Source: Gammaproteobacteria bacterium (GTDB lineage: Bacteria > Pseudomonadota > Gammaproteobacteria > Xanthomonadales > Wenzhouxiangellaceae). Taken from it: a stretch of 64,000 bases of DNA. The stretch lies in NCBI GenBank assembly GCA_021772985.1, contig JAJFKX010000036.1, forward strand, positions 1 through 64,000, in the 5' to 3' direction. The notes under the pieces are model-generated. The model searched no databases, was not told the origin of the DNA, and saw only the letters and a program-made list of their open reading frames with translations. The position numbers and the translations under genes are program-made. Positions within the stretch are counted from its first letter, which is position 1, and every line of letters begins with the position of its first letter. This document shows positions 1-9,317 of the stretch, one piece after another.

Positions 1-1127
1 AAGACGGCGTAGCGTTATTTGAGAGTGTACGGATAGCTGATGGAACCAGTTTTGGAGATGGGTTTGATCAGGGTCAGGTAAACCGGATGCGGTGGGGTGA
101 TATCCGGATAGTGTTTGTGGATTGTGATACGGCGATATTGACGTATCAGTCGGATATTGAGTCATTTGGAGCAGGCCAATTGGAGCCGGTTCGGTTGACC
201 TCGTTGCAGAATTTGAACTGTGGGTTTCCAGCGTTGGCGGATGTGGCCGGGGCCAGCTGGCGGACGACCAGCAATAGCGGGCCGACCTTATCGGAATTGC
301 CGGCTGTCAGCATTGGTGATGCCATTTATGTGGCTGGTGGGTTCAGAAGCGCTGACTTTTTCAGTACCAATGAATTATGGCGATACCAGCCGGCCACCGA
401 TGTCTGGACACGCTTACAGGACCTGCCGGACGTGCGAGACCATGGAATGATGGTTGGATATGAAGGGCGTTTATATTTTTTTGGGGGGTTTGTCAGCGGT
501 GGCGGTGGCAGCTTTCCACAGAGCAATAGCTGGCGTTATGACCCGGGCACAAACCAGTGGGTGGTTTTAACCCCGATGCCTGCTGTCCGGGCAGCAGGTG
601 GTGCTGCAGTCATCGGTGAGCATATCTATGTTGCAGGTGGTGACATCAATGGCTTCATTCATCGCTATTCACCTGCTGAAGATAGTTGGGAGGTGTTTTC
701 GGTTACTGATCCTTTTGCCCGTGATCATTCAGCGGTGGTGGCCTTTCAGGGCGAACTGTGGATTATGGGAGGGCGTGGTGGATTGGCGGCCAATACCGGT
801 GTGTATATTTTTGATCCAATCACGCAAACAGCTCGAATAGGCCCTGCAATGAATATCGCACACAGCGGTTTTGCAGCGACCGTAATAGGCGGCCAGATTG
901 TAGCTGCAGGTGGTGAAAATTTCTTACCGCGCGGGGTGGTGGGTTTTGTCGAGGCTTACAGTCCGGAAACAGAAAACTGGCAACTGATAGCAGGTTTGCC
1001 GATTCCTGTTCATGGTGTGGCTGGAACAGAGTTTAACGGTGATTTATATGTGCCTTTGGGATCCACGCTGTTAGGTGGAATACAAAATATCGGGCGGGTA
1101 CAGATACTGGAAATTCCCGAGCCATGA
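1..1127 (+). CDS. Secreted kelch-repeat protein, 5' end outside window
   Basis: The reading frame is open from base 3, so the gene starts upstream of the window; the ATG at 87 is internal. The visible 375 codons match the C-terminal two thirds of the complete neighbour at 1324-3135: the end of a DGEGW-type module, then about six kelch blades with the usual paired glycines (for example YVAGG, YFFGG, WIMGG, VAAGG) and conserved Tyr and Trp. A kelch beta-propeller is expected to be a secreted or surface binding domain. DNA identity with the neighbour is very high across the module at 1-230 and lower across the propeller. This is a tandem duplicate; its ligand is unknown. Confidence 0.85.
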   Translation, partial: DGVALFESVRIADGTSFGDGFDQGQVNRMRWGDIRIVFVDCDTAILTYQSDIESFGAGQLEPVRLTSLQNLNCGFPALADVAGASWRTTSNSGPTLSELPAVSIGDAIYVAGGFRSADFFSTNELWRYQPATDVWTRLQDLPDVRDHGMMVGYEGRLYFFGGFVSGGGGSFPQSNSWRYDPGTNQWVVLTPMPAVRAAGGAAVIGEHIYVAGGDINGFIHRYSPAEDSWEVFSVTDPFARDHSAVVAFQGELWIMGGRGGLAANTGVYIFDPITQTARIGPAMNIAHSGFAATVIGGQIVAAGGENFLPRGVVGFVEAYSPETENWQLIAGLPIPVHGVAGTEFNGDLYVPLGSTLLGGIQNIGRVQILEIPEP

Positions 1128-1323
1128 CTGAACATGTATCCGGCACTTGTTGATAACGGGATAGGGATTTTATCAGCGCGGATTATCTACCGATACTGAT
1201 GCAAAATACCCGCTCTCTGGGGCAGCTTACATCACGTTTTTCACAATATTGAATTACAAGGTTGCATAAAGTACGAAGAAGGATGTACTATTCAATACGA
1301 AATAAATCGTAGATAGGTGGATC

Positions 1324-3135
1324 ATGCTACAGATAATTTCGCGCTTGCGCGTCACACTTGCTTGCTTGTTTTATATTGCATTGTTTATCAGCGGATGGAT
1401 CAGCAATGCTCAGGCCCAGCAACCGGTCCAGTCAGCGCACAGCGGAACCTACCTAAGCCCCGGCCGTGACGGTGAAGGCTGGCTGGTGGAAGTACTCAAT
1501 GACAATACCGCTTTAATCATCTGGTTTACCTTCACACCCGATGGCAGCGATACCGGTATCCAGGCCTGGTTCGGTGGTATCGGCAGCATTGACGGAAACC
1601 GGATTATTGTCAATTCAGCCAACATCACCAGCGGCGCAATGTTTGGCCCGGCGTTTGATCCGGATGATGTGGTCAGAACCCCCTGGGGCAGTATCGAATT
1701 TGCCTTTGATGACCCCAACAGCGGCACCATGATGTTTGCCGGATTACCGGAGTATGGCTCTGGCACCCGACCGTTTGTCCGATTGTCGGGCATAGTTGGA
1801 TTACCGTTTGGGGTGGTGCCGGGAAACTTACCGCAGCCTGATTCGGGCCGACCTGGAGTGAGTGGAACCTGGGTGGATTTTTCCCATGACGGAGAAGGTT
1901 GGTTTTTGCAGGAGGTGGCGCCGGGCATACTGGTGATGGCGTGGTTTACCTTTAATGATGTGGGTCAGCAGGTATGGGTGATCGGCACGGGAGTATTGGA
2001 AGACGGTGTAGCGTTATTTGAGAGTGTACGGATAGCCGATGGGACCAGTTTTGGAGATGCGTTTGATCAGGATCAGGTAAATCGGATGCGGTGGGGGGAT
2101 ATTCGGATAGTGTTTGTGGATTGTGATACGGCGATATTGACGTATCAGTCGGATATTGAGTCATTTGGATCAGGGCAGCTGGAGCCGGTTCGGTTGACTT
2201 CGTTGCAGAACTTGAACTGTGCATTTCCGCCATTAGCGGATGTAGCAGGAGCCAGTTGGCGGACAACCAGCAATACCGGGCCGACTTTGTCATCAATGCC
2301 GGCGGCCCGTCTGGGCGATGCTATTTATGTAGCAGGCGGATTCCGGGATGGGTTTTTCAGTGTCAGTGATTTATGGCGCTATCAACCGGCAACCAATATC
2401 TGGACACGGTTACAGGATATGCCTGAGGTTCGGGATCTGGCCGCGATGGTGGCTTTTGACGGCAGCCTGTATTTATTTGGTGGATTTATCACCAATTTAT
2501 TTGATGGGTCGCCGATGAACAATACCTGGCGATATGATCCGGAAACCAATCAATGGCAGGCATTGGAACCAATGCCGACCGGACGTGCAGCTGGCGGAGC
2601 TGCAGTCATTGGTGAACATATTTACCTTGCAGGCGGTAATCGCCGGACAAGAGTAAGCCGTTATTCTCCGGCAGAAGATAGCTGGGAGGAATTTACTATT
2701 GCTGATGATTTCGAACGAAATTCCTGTTCGGTGGTGGCCTTTCAAGGTGAGCTTTGGATTCTAGGCGGCGGTGGCCGTGAACTGGGCAGCCAGCCGACCA
2801 ATAACCAAGTTATCATCTTTGACCCGATCACGGGGAATACCCGTACTGGGCCGACGATGAATACGCGCCGGGGCGGATCTGCGGCTGCTGTTGTAGGTGG
2901 CCGAATTGTGATTACCGGCGGTCAGCTTTTGTTACCACCTATCGTTATCGGTCAATCCGAAGCCTACAACCCGGAAACGGATAGTTGGGAAATCATTGCA
3001 GATGTTCCCAGTCCTGTACATAACGTCAGTGGTGCCGAATTTGATGGTGACTTCTATTCAATGCTCGGCTCAACAGTATTGGATGCTGTGAACAATATCG
3101 GACAGGCGCAAGTATTGGAAATACCTCCGCCGTAA
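1324..3135 (+). CDS. Secreted kelch-repeat protein with two DGEGW modules
   Basis: This 603-residue protein starts with a signal peptide (basic RLRVT, hydrophobic stretch, cleavage near AQA-QQ, about residue 32). Two related modules follow, around residues 38-155 and 178-300. Each opens with SGTY or SGTW and D-G-E-G-W and contains a WFTF strand. Residues 310-600 form a six-blade kelch-type propeller with repeated YVAGG, YLFGG, YLAGG and WILGG motifs. The same architecture occurs in many secreted proteins of marine gammaproteobacteria, with unknown function. The gene lies 196 bases after its paralogue, so the pair arose by tandem duplication. No catalytic residues are recognised; a surface adhesion or binding role is inference. 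Confidence 0.85.
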   Translation: MLQIISRLRVTLACLFYIALFISGWISNAQAQQPVQSAHSGTYLSPGRDGEGWLVEVLNDNTALIIWFTFTPDGSDTGIQAWFGGIGSIDGNRIIVNSANITSGAMFGPAFDPDDVVRTPWGSIEFAFDDPNSGTMMFAGLPEYGSGTRPFVRLSGIVGLPFGVVPGNLPQPDSGRPGVSGTWVDFSHDGEGWFLQEVAPGILVMAWFTFNDVGQQVWVIGTGVLEDGVALFESVRIADGTSFGDAFDQDQVNRMRWGDIRIVFVDCDTAILTYQSDIESFGSGQLEPVRLTSLQNLNCAFPPLADVAGASWRTTSNTGPTLSSMPAARLGDAIYVAGGFRDGFFSVSDLWRYQPATNIWTRLQDMPEVRDLAAMVAFDGSLYLFGGFITNLFDGSPMNNTWRYDPETNQWQALEPMPTGRAAGGAAVIGEHIYLAGGNRRTRVSRYSPAEDSWEEFTIADDFERNSCSVVAFQGELWILGGGGRELGSQPTNNQVIIFDPITGNTRTGPTMNTRRGGSAAAVVGGRIVITGGQLLLPPIVIGQSEAYNPETDSWEIIADVPSPVHNVSGAEFDGDFYSMLGSTVLDAVNNIGQAQVLEIPPP

Positions 3136-3138
3136 CTA

Positions 3139-3894
3139 TCAATTCACCCTGACCACGTTGGCCAGGGTGTCATGGTGTGCTGAAATCAGTGAGCGCAGGT
3201 AATAACTAATATCATCCAGGCTTTTAAAACCGACCTGTTTGGCTACCGCATCACGTTGTTGTTCGTTCATGGTCTGTGGCTTGGCGAATTCCTGCAGTGA
3301 CGGGTAAAAGCCAATGGTCATGATGTCAGCGTCACCACCGCCATCCATCACAAAAATTTCATTGGCTGTTCTGCTGACACCCTTAAGATAAGCATTTTCT
3401 GTAATGCGCTGTTGTAACAGTTCATCCTTTTTACCTGCCAGAGCATGGAAAATTTCTATGTGCAGAAAGCTGTTATCTTTAAATGAAGCCTGTAGGTGTG
3501 ACAGAGCAGGGCCATAGGCAAACAAATCTTCTTTGAATGCAGTCACCTGGTCCAGACGTTGAAGCTGTTCAGCATGCTTTCGGTGGGCTACTTCGCGCAG
3601 TTCAAGTTTGTCGGCGGCAAAATAATCGCTGTAACCCAGCATAGGATGAATCATCATGATATCCCAGTGATCGCCTTGCGAATGCCGGCCAATGAAAGGC
3701 GCAGATACACTCCAGCCATCATAAAACCCCTGTGTGGCAAGTTGTTTGTTTATTTCAATGAATTCCTGAAGGTGACCGGGAGCAGCACGAACAGTCTGAA
3801 CTCGATATAAGGTGCTCAAATCCTGGTCGGCATAAGCGGCATTAAATCCCAGGCTGGATGTAATAAGCAGCAAACATAAGAAAATAAACTTCAT
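3139..3894 (-). CDS. Secreted protein with possible tandem dimeric alpha-beta barrel folds
   Basis: The ATG at 3894 (MKFIFLCLL) is preferred because it begins a clean signal peptide ending near AYA-DQ and follows a GGGA ribosome site. An in-frame start nine codons upstream would spoil the signal. The mature part is about 230 residues. Two similar halves can be seen, each with a strand such as LYRVQTVRA or FLHIEIFHAL, followed by a helix and a strand like WDIMMIHP or ADIMTIGF. This suggests two NIPSNAP/ABM-like barrels, but that is weak inference. The gene converges with the kelch gene, leaving only 3 bases between stop codons. No function can be assigned. Confidence 0.7.
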   Translation of the reverse strand: MKFIFLCLLLITSSLGFNAAYADQDLSTLYRVQTVRAAPGHLQEFIEINKQLATQGFYDGWSVSAPFIGRHSQGDHWDIMMIHPMLGYSDYFAADKLELREVAHRKHAEQLQRLDQVTAFKEDLFAYGPALSHLQASFKDNSFLHIEIFHALAGKKDELLQQRITENAYLKGVSRTANEIFVMDGGGDADIMTIGFYPSLQEFAKPQTMNEQQRDAVAKQVGFKSLDDISYYLRSLISAHHDTLANVVRVN

Positions 3895-4474
3895 AGGTAT
3901 GTCCCGATAATTCCAAATCAATCCAGTATTTCACCAAATCCAAATACTGAGTTTAATTAGTTTATCAGTGTTTGTGGCAAGCTGCGCCTTGCTGGCGATG
4001 GTGTGTCTTTTAGAACAGGTGCAAGACAGCCCAAGAGCACTGAAAAACTTGCCCTATGGGTGTTCCTGTGATGTTACCCAGCTGTGTTGGAACGTATCAA
4101 TAGAGCATGCCACCAGCTACCGGCTAGGTCATTTCCGGAAAAGCTCTAATGTTGTAGGTAGAACTTAACCGTCTGTTTATCATGAACCTGAACTTGTCCA
4201 CCTGAATTTTAGCGGACAGATAGGCTGTTGCGTATCACTCTGGCTGACTCCAGACTGGCACTCGGTTTTGCTTGAGATGAGTTTATCTACAGGATGGACA
4301 AATAAAGGCAGTCAAAAGGATTTGTCGTTTCATCGCAGGATAGGTAAACCAAATGGCGTGATGCTGCATCTAATCAATTTAGTGGCTTAGCAGGAGCGTC
4401 TGCTCGTCACAATTGGGTGCCGATGATTATGTACTGTAAGACCAGAGTAATAATTGATAATGAGATGATGCTTA
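3895..4474. other. 580-bp intergenic region
   Basis: No convincing gene was seen on either strand. A 66-codon frame near 3968-4168 lacks a ribosome site and resembles no protein. Around 4195-4218 there is a small hyphenated dyad (TGTCC ... GGACA) that could be a worn insertion-sequence end, but no transposase is nearby. The region must contain the promoter for the acyltransferase gene that follows. Confidence 0.5.
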
Positions 4475-5884
4475 ATGTTATTTAATACCCCGATATTTTT
4501 TCTGTTTTTCATTGTCTTCCTGTTGTTTTACGGGTTTGTGTTTTTACAGAAAACCCCTCGCTTATACCTGATTTTGGTAGCCAGTCTGGTTTTTTACGGC
4601 GCTTGGAATTATAAATTCATCCCTTTGCTGGTCGGCAGTGCAGTAGGCGATTATTTCCTGGCATTGGCGATAGGCGCAGCCCAGACCCAGCGAGCCAAAA
4701 AGCTATTTCTGACATTGTCGATTATCATGAATCTGGGCATATTGGCAATGTTCAAATATGCTGATTTTGCGATTACTTCAGTAGCTGACTTTCTGCAGTT
4801 CCTGGGCTACCAGTCCTCGTTGCCGACATTATCCTGGGTGTTGCCTGTAGGTATTTCTTTTTACACTTTCCAAAGCTTAAGTTACACCATAGATGTCTAC
4901 CGGGGTGACATGCAGCCGCGCAAGGGATTGGTGGCATTTACCGCGGCCTTGTCATTTTTTCCGCAGCTGGTGGCAGGGCCGATTCTGCGGGCCAGGCAGA
5001 TTCTTCCGCAATTTCATAAATTGCCTGTTCCGACCTGGATTAACGTCAAACATGGGTTTTTGCTGATTACGGCAGGCTTGCTAAAGAAAACAATAGCCGA
5101 TTTGCTGGCTGTACCTGCTGCGGCAGCATTTGATACTTCCGGTTCAGTCAGCCTGTTGGAAGCCTGGACAGGGGTATTGGCATTTGCCGGTCAAATATAT
5201 GGTGATTTTTCGGGTTACAGTGATATGGCCATTGGCTTGGCATTATTGCTGGGTTTTCAAATACCATTAAACTTCCGCTTGCCGTACTTTGCATCCTCGC
5301 CGGTAGATTTCTGGCGACGTTGGCATATTTCATTGTCAAGCTGGCTAAGAGACTATCTGTATATCTCCTTAGGGGGTAAATATAGTCGCTATCGAAATAT
5401 CATGATCACCATGTTGCTGGGGGGGTTGTGGCATGGGGCAGCGTGGACATTTGTTATGTGGGGGGCGTTTCATGGTTTGATTATTACCACAACACATTAT
5501 TTGAGCAGTATTAATATTTTCCAGACTTTTATTAAATCCAAGAGTTGGTGGGTAAAAGTTATTAAATGGGGCGTTACTTTTTATCTGGTGCTGCTGGGCT
5601 GGGTATTGTTCCGCGCAACCAATATGGATTCTGCGCTGCAATTATTGCATGACATGCATGCATTGACAGCGTCAGTGCCGGTTGCCGGTGTTGCAGCAGG
5701 TCTTATTTTAATTTTAACCATGGTTGCATTGGCACTAATGCATCTGATGGATTATTTCATCATCACAAAATCTGAAAAGATTGAGAATAAGCCGTGGCTA
5801 TTTTGGTCATTATTGATTCTAGGCCAGACAATTTGTTTAATGATAGGAGAACCAAGCAGTGAGTTCATCTACTTCCAGTTCTAG
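4475..5884 (+). CDS. MBOAT-family membrane O-acyltransferase (AlgI/DltB-like)
   Basis: This 469-residue polytopic membrane protein has about ten hydrophobic segments. The family signature is clear: FWRRWHISLSSWLRDYLYI near residues 275-293, then GGLWHGAAWTF near residue 315 with the histidine thought to be catalytic in MBOAT enzymes. AlgI, PatA and DltB relatives move an acyl group, usually acetyl, across the inner membrane to a periplasmic acceptor such as a polysaccharide. The stop codon overlaps the next gene, an SGNH-type partner, by 26 bases, the usual arrangement for a two-part acetylation system. The acceptor is unknown; no polysaccharide synthesis genes are beside it. Confidence 0.92.
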   Translation: MLFNTPIFFLFFIVFLLFYGFVFLQKTPRLYLILVASLVFYGAWNYKFIPLLVGSAVGDYFLALAIGAAQTQRAKKLFLTLSIIMNLGILAMFKYADFAITSVADFLQFLGYQSSLPTLSWVLPVGISFYTFQSLSYTIDVYRGDMQPRKGLVAFTAALSFFPQLVAGPILRARQILPQFHKLPVPTWINVKHGFLLITAGLLKKTIADLLAVPAAAAFDTSGSVSLLEAWTGVLAFAGQIYGDFSGYSDMAIGLALLLGFQIPLNFRLPYFASSPVDFWRRWHISLSSWLRDYLYISLGGKYSRYRNIMITMLLGGLWHGAAWTFVMWGAFHGLIITTTHYLSSINIFQTFIKSKSWWVKVIKWGVTFYLVLLGWVLFRATNMDSALQLLHDMHALTASVPVAGVAAGLILILTMVALALMHLMDYFIITKSEKIENKPWLFWSLLILGQTICLMIGEPSSEFIYFQF

Positions 5885-7094
5885 TCCGGAACACGGCTCT
5901 ATCGTTGTGCAAAACACACGTAAAATATATTTCAAAATATTATTGGCGATATTGATTGGAATGGGTATCAGTCTGGCATTTGTACGGTTGTTTACTTATT
6001 TAAATGACGCCAGCGGTGAAACATTTCTAAGCCGTGTGCTACAAGCCCAGGCGGCATTACCCACTATTACCAGTGAACCTGACGATCTGGTCATGTTTTA
6101 TGGTTCATCGATGACACAGGCAGGTTTTTCTGCCCGGCAGTTCGATCGAGAACTGGCAGAGGCTGGCGTTGAAATTAAATCATTTAATTTTGGTTTTGGT
6201 GGCTTAAATCCGCTTTTTCAGGATTATTTATCACGCCGCATTGCAGATGGCTTTAAACAAAATGACCGGAAGTTAAAACTGGCATTGGTCGAATTCAACC
6301 CTTTCCAAACCACCGTGACCAGGCGTAACGGAGCATTAGAAGTAGAGGACTCATTTATTTCTTTGCTGGCAAGCCCTCAGGAACTGCGGGAGATTACTGC
6401 AAAAGATCCAACCACTGGTGCGCGCATGTATACCATTCGCTACTTGCGTGATGGTGTTTCGGCAGAAATGATCACCAGTTTTTTTGCAGAACCATTCCAG
6501 GCACCCAGGCCTAGAACTGAGTTGATTGAAGATGAAAAAATTGTTGAGCGCCGTGACCAACTGGGTAATGAGTTAAATGAGCGTTTTGAACAGGAATATC
6601 CAGATTTTGATGGTGCTGATTGGTCTTACCAATGGCAGGGGGCTGGAACAATACCTGAAGAACGTTCAGCGGAAACATTAGAAGTATTTACGGAATTTTA
6701 TAAAACTCTGCGCACTGATTACCAGCTGGACAATGACCGATTATCCCGGATTAATTCGGCTGATATAATTGATCTGGATTTCAGTGAAGTGTTGGTCGAA
6801 TCTTTTATTCAGATAGTTAAAAACTTTCAATCTATTTCAGACCATGTTGAAGTAGTGCTATTGCCCAAAAATACAGCCTGGATAAAAAACCCGCCGGAAG
6901 CCATGCAGCGTATGCAACAGGTGCTGGATAGAATACAAACTGAAACAGGTGTGGTGATTCGAAATTTCCAGACAATTGATGAAATTACTCCGGATATGTT
7001 TAGTGATACCACACATTTGGCAAGATATTCAGGTGATGTTGCATTTACAAACTTTCTGGCTGAGCAATACAAAGCTCAATTGCAACAACCTTAA
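5859..7094 (+). CDS. SGNH/AlgX-like membrane-anchored acyl-transfer partner
   Basis: A 411-residue protein with a short Ser-rich cytoplasmic N-terminus and one membrane segment (about residues 28-48), so the main domain is periplasmic. SGNH features are visible: FYGSSMTQAG (about residues 83-92) replaces the usual GDS nucleophile block, FNFGFGG supplies the oxyanion glycine, and DTTHLARYSG near residue 390 supplies the Asp-x-x-His pair. It overlaps the MBOAT gene by 26 bases and is surely translated with it. By analogy with AlgJ/AlgX, it would take the acyl group moved by the MBOAT protein and place it on the acceptor. The acceptor itself is unknown. Confidence 0.82.
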   Translation: MSSSTSSSSPEHGSIVVQNTRKIYFKILLAILIGMGISLAFVRLFTYLNDASGETFLSRVLQAQAALPTITSEPDDLVMFYGSSMTQAGFSARQFDRELAEAGVEIKSFNFGFGGLNPLFQDYLSRRIADGFKQNDRKLKLALVEFNPFQTTVTRRNGALEVEDSFISLLASPQELREITAKDPTTGARMYTIRYLRDGVSAEMITSFFAEPFQAPRPRTELIEDEKIVERRDQLGNELNERFEQEYPDFDGADWSYQWQGAGTIPEERSAETLEVFTEFYKTLRTDYQLDNDRLSRINSADIIDLDFSEVLVESFIQIVKNFQSISDHVEVVLLPKNTAWIKNPPEAMQRMQQVLDRIQTETGVVIRNFQTIDEITPDMFSDTTHLARYSGDVAFTNFLAEQYKAQLQQP

Positions 7095-7381
7095 TTTAAT
7101 TTTTTTTTAAATAAGATAAGTTATGGCAACCTCCGTGACCTATTTATGTTGCGAAAATTAATTAACAATTAAAAACAAGCTAATTGATCACTATTAGCTA
7201 TAAGTGAATCTGCAAATATAACATCTACGTAACCTTTGCTATTTAGGTTGCGTTATAATGTCGCCACTCCACAAAATAATTTCCAGCATTTATTCAGATG
7301 TGTTTTCTGAGTGCTGCGTGGAGGGGTAGAGCAAGGGTTTAAAAATAATCAGTAGACAGGGTATGTCTACATGGAATGATC
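7095..7381. other. AT-rich intergenic region before secreted protein gene
   Basis: About 290 bases with no open frame of note. A T-rich run follows the SGNH gene at about 7096-7106 but has no hairpin before it. The promoter of the gene at 7396 should be here; no clear consensus was found. Confidence 0.4.
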
Positions 7382-7389
7382 AAAGGAGG
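7382..7389 (+). promoter_or_regulatory. Strong ribosome binding site deciding the 7396 start
   Basis: The sequence AAAGGAGGT lies six bases before the ATG at 7396, a near-perfect Shine-Dalgarno site. It rules against the in-frame ATG at 7363, which would place this site inside the coding region. Confidence 0.85.
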
Positions 7390-7395
7390 TCATCA

Positions 7396-9186
7396 ATGCA
7401 ACGATCTTATTATATTCTCTCAGGTGTGATTGCTGTTGCCTTAACAGCTGGCTTGGCATTAAACCTACAAAAACAGACGGGTGCACCGACACTAAAACCT
7501 TCATTTCAGGTTACGCCTGAAGTTATGAGTCGGGTACAGCAGGCCATGAATATGCCGGTGCCGGTCAGCGGGGAAGGTTCTATTCAGTACACATCTGCAT
7601 CACCTTCAATAATCCAAATGGCTAATGTTCCGCCGATGGCTGCCAATAGTGGCAATGGTAATCCACTGGTGGTTGGCGGGCCACGCATCGAATCTAAATT
7701 CAACGATGCTGAAGTAGATGCCGCAATTGCCGAGGCCATGGCGAATGCGCCTGGCGGTAATATCCAGGGTGTTGATGACCTGGGGACCAATAACAACGGC
7801 AATGGCAACGGTATTGGTAAGAAAGGTCCGAAACTGTTACAGCAATTTGATTCAATCGGTGCAGAAAACTGCTGTAACGATGAGCCTTTTGCGGCAACCG
7901 TACCGCCGGATCCGGATATCATTGTGGGACCTGACCATGTGATTGTGGTTGTTAATGTAGCGTTTGCCGTATATGACAAACAGGGCAATGAATTAATACC
8001 ACCTACAGGCTTTAACAGCTTCTTTGCTGGCACGCCTGGATGTGATAACACCGGAACTTTTGATCCTGATGTGGTTTACGATGAATCAGAAGATCGTTTT
8101 ATTATGGGTGTTGATACAAACCTGGTGAGTTATTGCGTGGCAGCGACAACTTCGGGTGATCCTACCGGTGCCTGGAATCGTTTCGGAATTCCCACCAATA
8201 TCAATGGCGAGTTGTTCGATTTTCCACATATGGGCGTGGGTGTAGATGCGATCTATATGGGATCAAATCAGTTTGGGTTTGATCCGGCAGTTGGTTTCTT
8301 TTTTGTTGGTGGCCGCGTATTTGCCATGAACAAGCAGGATTTATATGATGGTAATCCGTTACAGGTAGCCACCGAACTGCTGCCGCGTTTTGATGGTACG
8401 CCGCAACCGGCGCATCTAACCGGTATATCCAATAATAGCTTCCCTACCAGCGGTCCGCATTTCATCATGAGTGAAGTGTTTGATGGTATAACCCATTCGG
8501 TTTATTCCTGGGACGATCCGTTCGGTGCCAATGTGTTCCAGTTGGAAGGTGACGTGGACTTGGCGGCCGCTTCCGGTGTGCCATGTCCAGCTTTCTCGTG
8601 TTTCCCATTGCCGTTTCCTCAGGCCGGCTCGGCTGAGCTGCTGCAGGGTAACGACTTCCGCGGACAGGAAACCAAATACCGCAACGGTCTTATCTGGACC
8701 ACCCAGACGATTGCCTGCGACCCGGGTACCGGACCGGTTAATTGCATCCGCTGGGCGCAGATAGACCCAACCGCAGTCAGCTTGCCCAGCAGTACCGCCG
8801 GGGTAGTTCAGGCGGGTGTTTTCAGCTCGGATGACGGATCATATCGCCAATTTCCATCACTGGCTGTTAATGCCTGTGATGATATGGCGATTGGTTATAC
8901 CCGCAGCAGTTTGAATGAATTTCCATCGGTAGCAGTAACAGGTCGCCGTTCTAATGATCTGCCTGGCCGTGTCCGCAGTGAAATTGATCAATTTGCCGGG
9001 ACTGAAGCCTATCGTTCGTTCCAGGCGCCGGGTCCGCACCGCTGGGGTGATTACTCCGGAATGGCGGCTGACCCTGATGGTCGGCGTTTCTGGTATGTCG
9101 GTGAATATGCTGGTGCCAGCAGTAACGCTTTTGCCAATTGGCGTAATTCGGTTGCCGAATACCGCTTCAGCTGTAATGGCAAGTAA
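7396..9186 (+). CDS. Large secreted protein, probable beta-propeller, unknown function
   Basis: The product is 596 residues with an N-terminal signal-anchor (YYILSGVIAVALTAGLAL). A low-complexity Asn/Gly linker near residue 135 separates an N-terminal stretch from the main domain. That domain begins with PPDPDIIVGPDHVIVVVN, then a run of strand-like segments each containing an aspartate and an aromatic residue (FDPDVVYDESEDRFIM, FDFPHMGVG, IYMGSNQF). This pattern is seen in uncharacterised secreted proteins of myxobacteria and gammaproteobacteria and suggests a propeller. Several paired cysteines fit an extracytoplasmic location. A good rho-independent terminator follows directly, so the gene is probably a single transcription unit. 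Confidence 0.8.
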   Translation: MQRSYYILSGVIAVALTAGLALNLQKQTGAPTLKPSFQVTPEVMSRVQQAMNMPVPVSGEGSIQYTSASPSIIQMANVPPMAANSGNGNPLVVGGPRIESKFNDAEVDAAIAEAMANAPGGNIQGVDDLGTNNNGNGNGIGKKGPKLLQQFDSIGAENCCNDEPFAATVPPDPDIIVGPDHVIVVVNVAFAVYDKQGNELIPPTGFNSFFAGTPGCDNTGTFDPDVVYDESEDRFIMGVDTNLVSYCVAATTSGDPTGAWNRFGIPTNINGELFDFPHMGVGVDAIYMGSNQFGFDPAVGFFFVGGRVFAMNKQDLYDGNPLQVATELLPRFDGTPQPAHLTGISNNSFPTSGPHFIMSEVFDGITHSVYSWDDPFGANVFQLEGDVDLAAASGVPCPAFSCFPLPFPQAGSAELLQGNDFRGQETKYRNGLIWTTQTIACDPGTGPVNCIRWAQIDPTAVSLPSSTAGVVQAGVFSSDDGSYRQFPSLAVNACDDMAIGYTRSSLNEFPSVAVTGRRSNDLPGRVRSEIDQFAGTEAYRSFQAPGPHRWGDYSGMAADPDGRRFWYVGEYAGASSNAFANWRNSVAEYRFSCNGK

Positions 9187-9224
9187 ATTGTAATGTTGTG
9201 ATTTAGTCACAGTTACTTATTATT

Positions 9225-9252
9225 AAAGCGGGGCCATGTGCCCCGCTTTTTT
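9225..9252 (+). terminator. Rho-independent terminator
   Basis: A 9-bp perfect stem, AAAGCGGGG (9225-9233) with CCCCGCTTT (9241-9249), a 7-base loop and a T run. It lies 39 bases after the stop codon of the secreted protein gene. Confidence 0.9.
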
Positions 9253-9317
9253 ATTATTGAATGGGTAGTCAGGAAGTTTAAGTTGTATCAACTTTGGGGT
9301 ATTAACAGTAGCCGAAT

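Noticed and set aside
3968-4168. A 66-codon open frame upstream of the MBOAT gene
   Set aside because: No ribosome site, no family resemblance and unusual composition; treated as non-coding.
7584-8051. A 155-codon frame antisense to the secreted protein gene
   Set aside because: Low-complexity composition mirrors the Asn/Gly-rich linker of the sense protein; no start signal.
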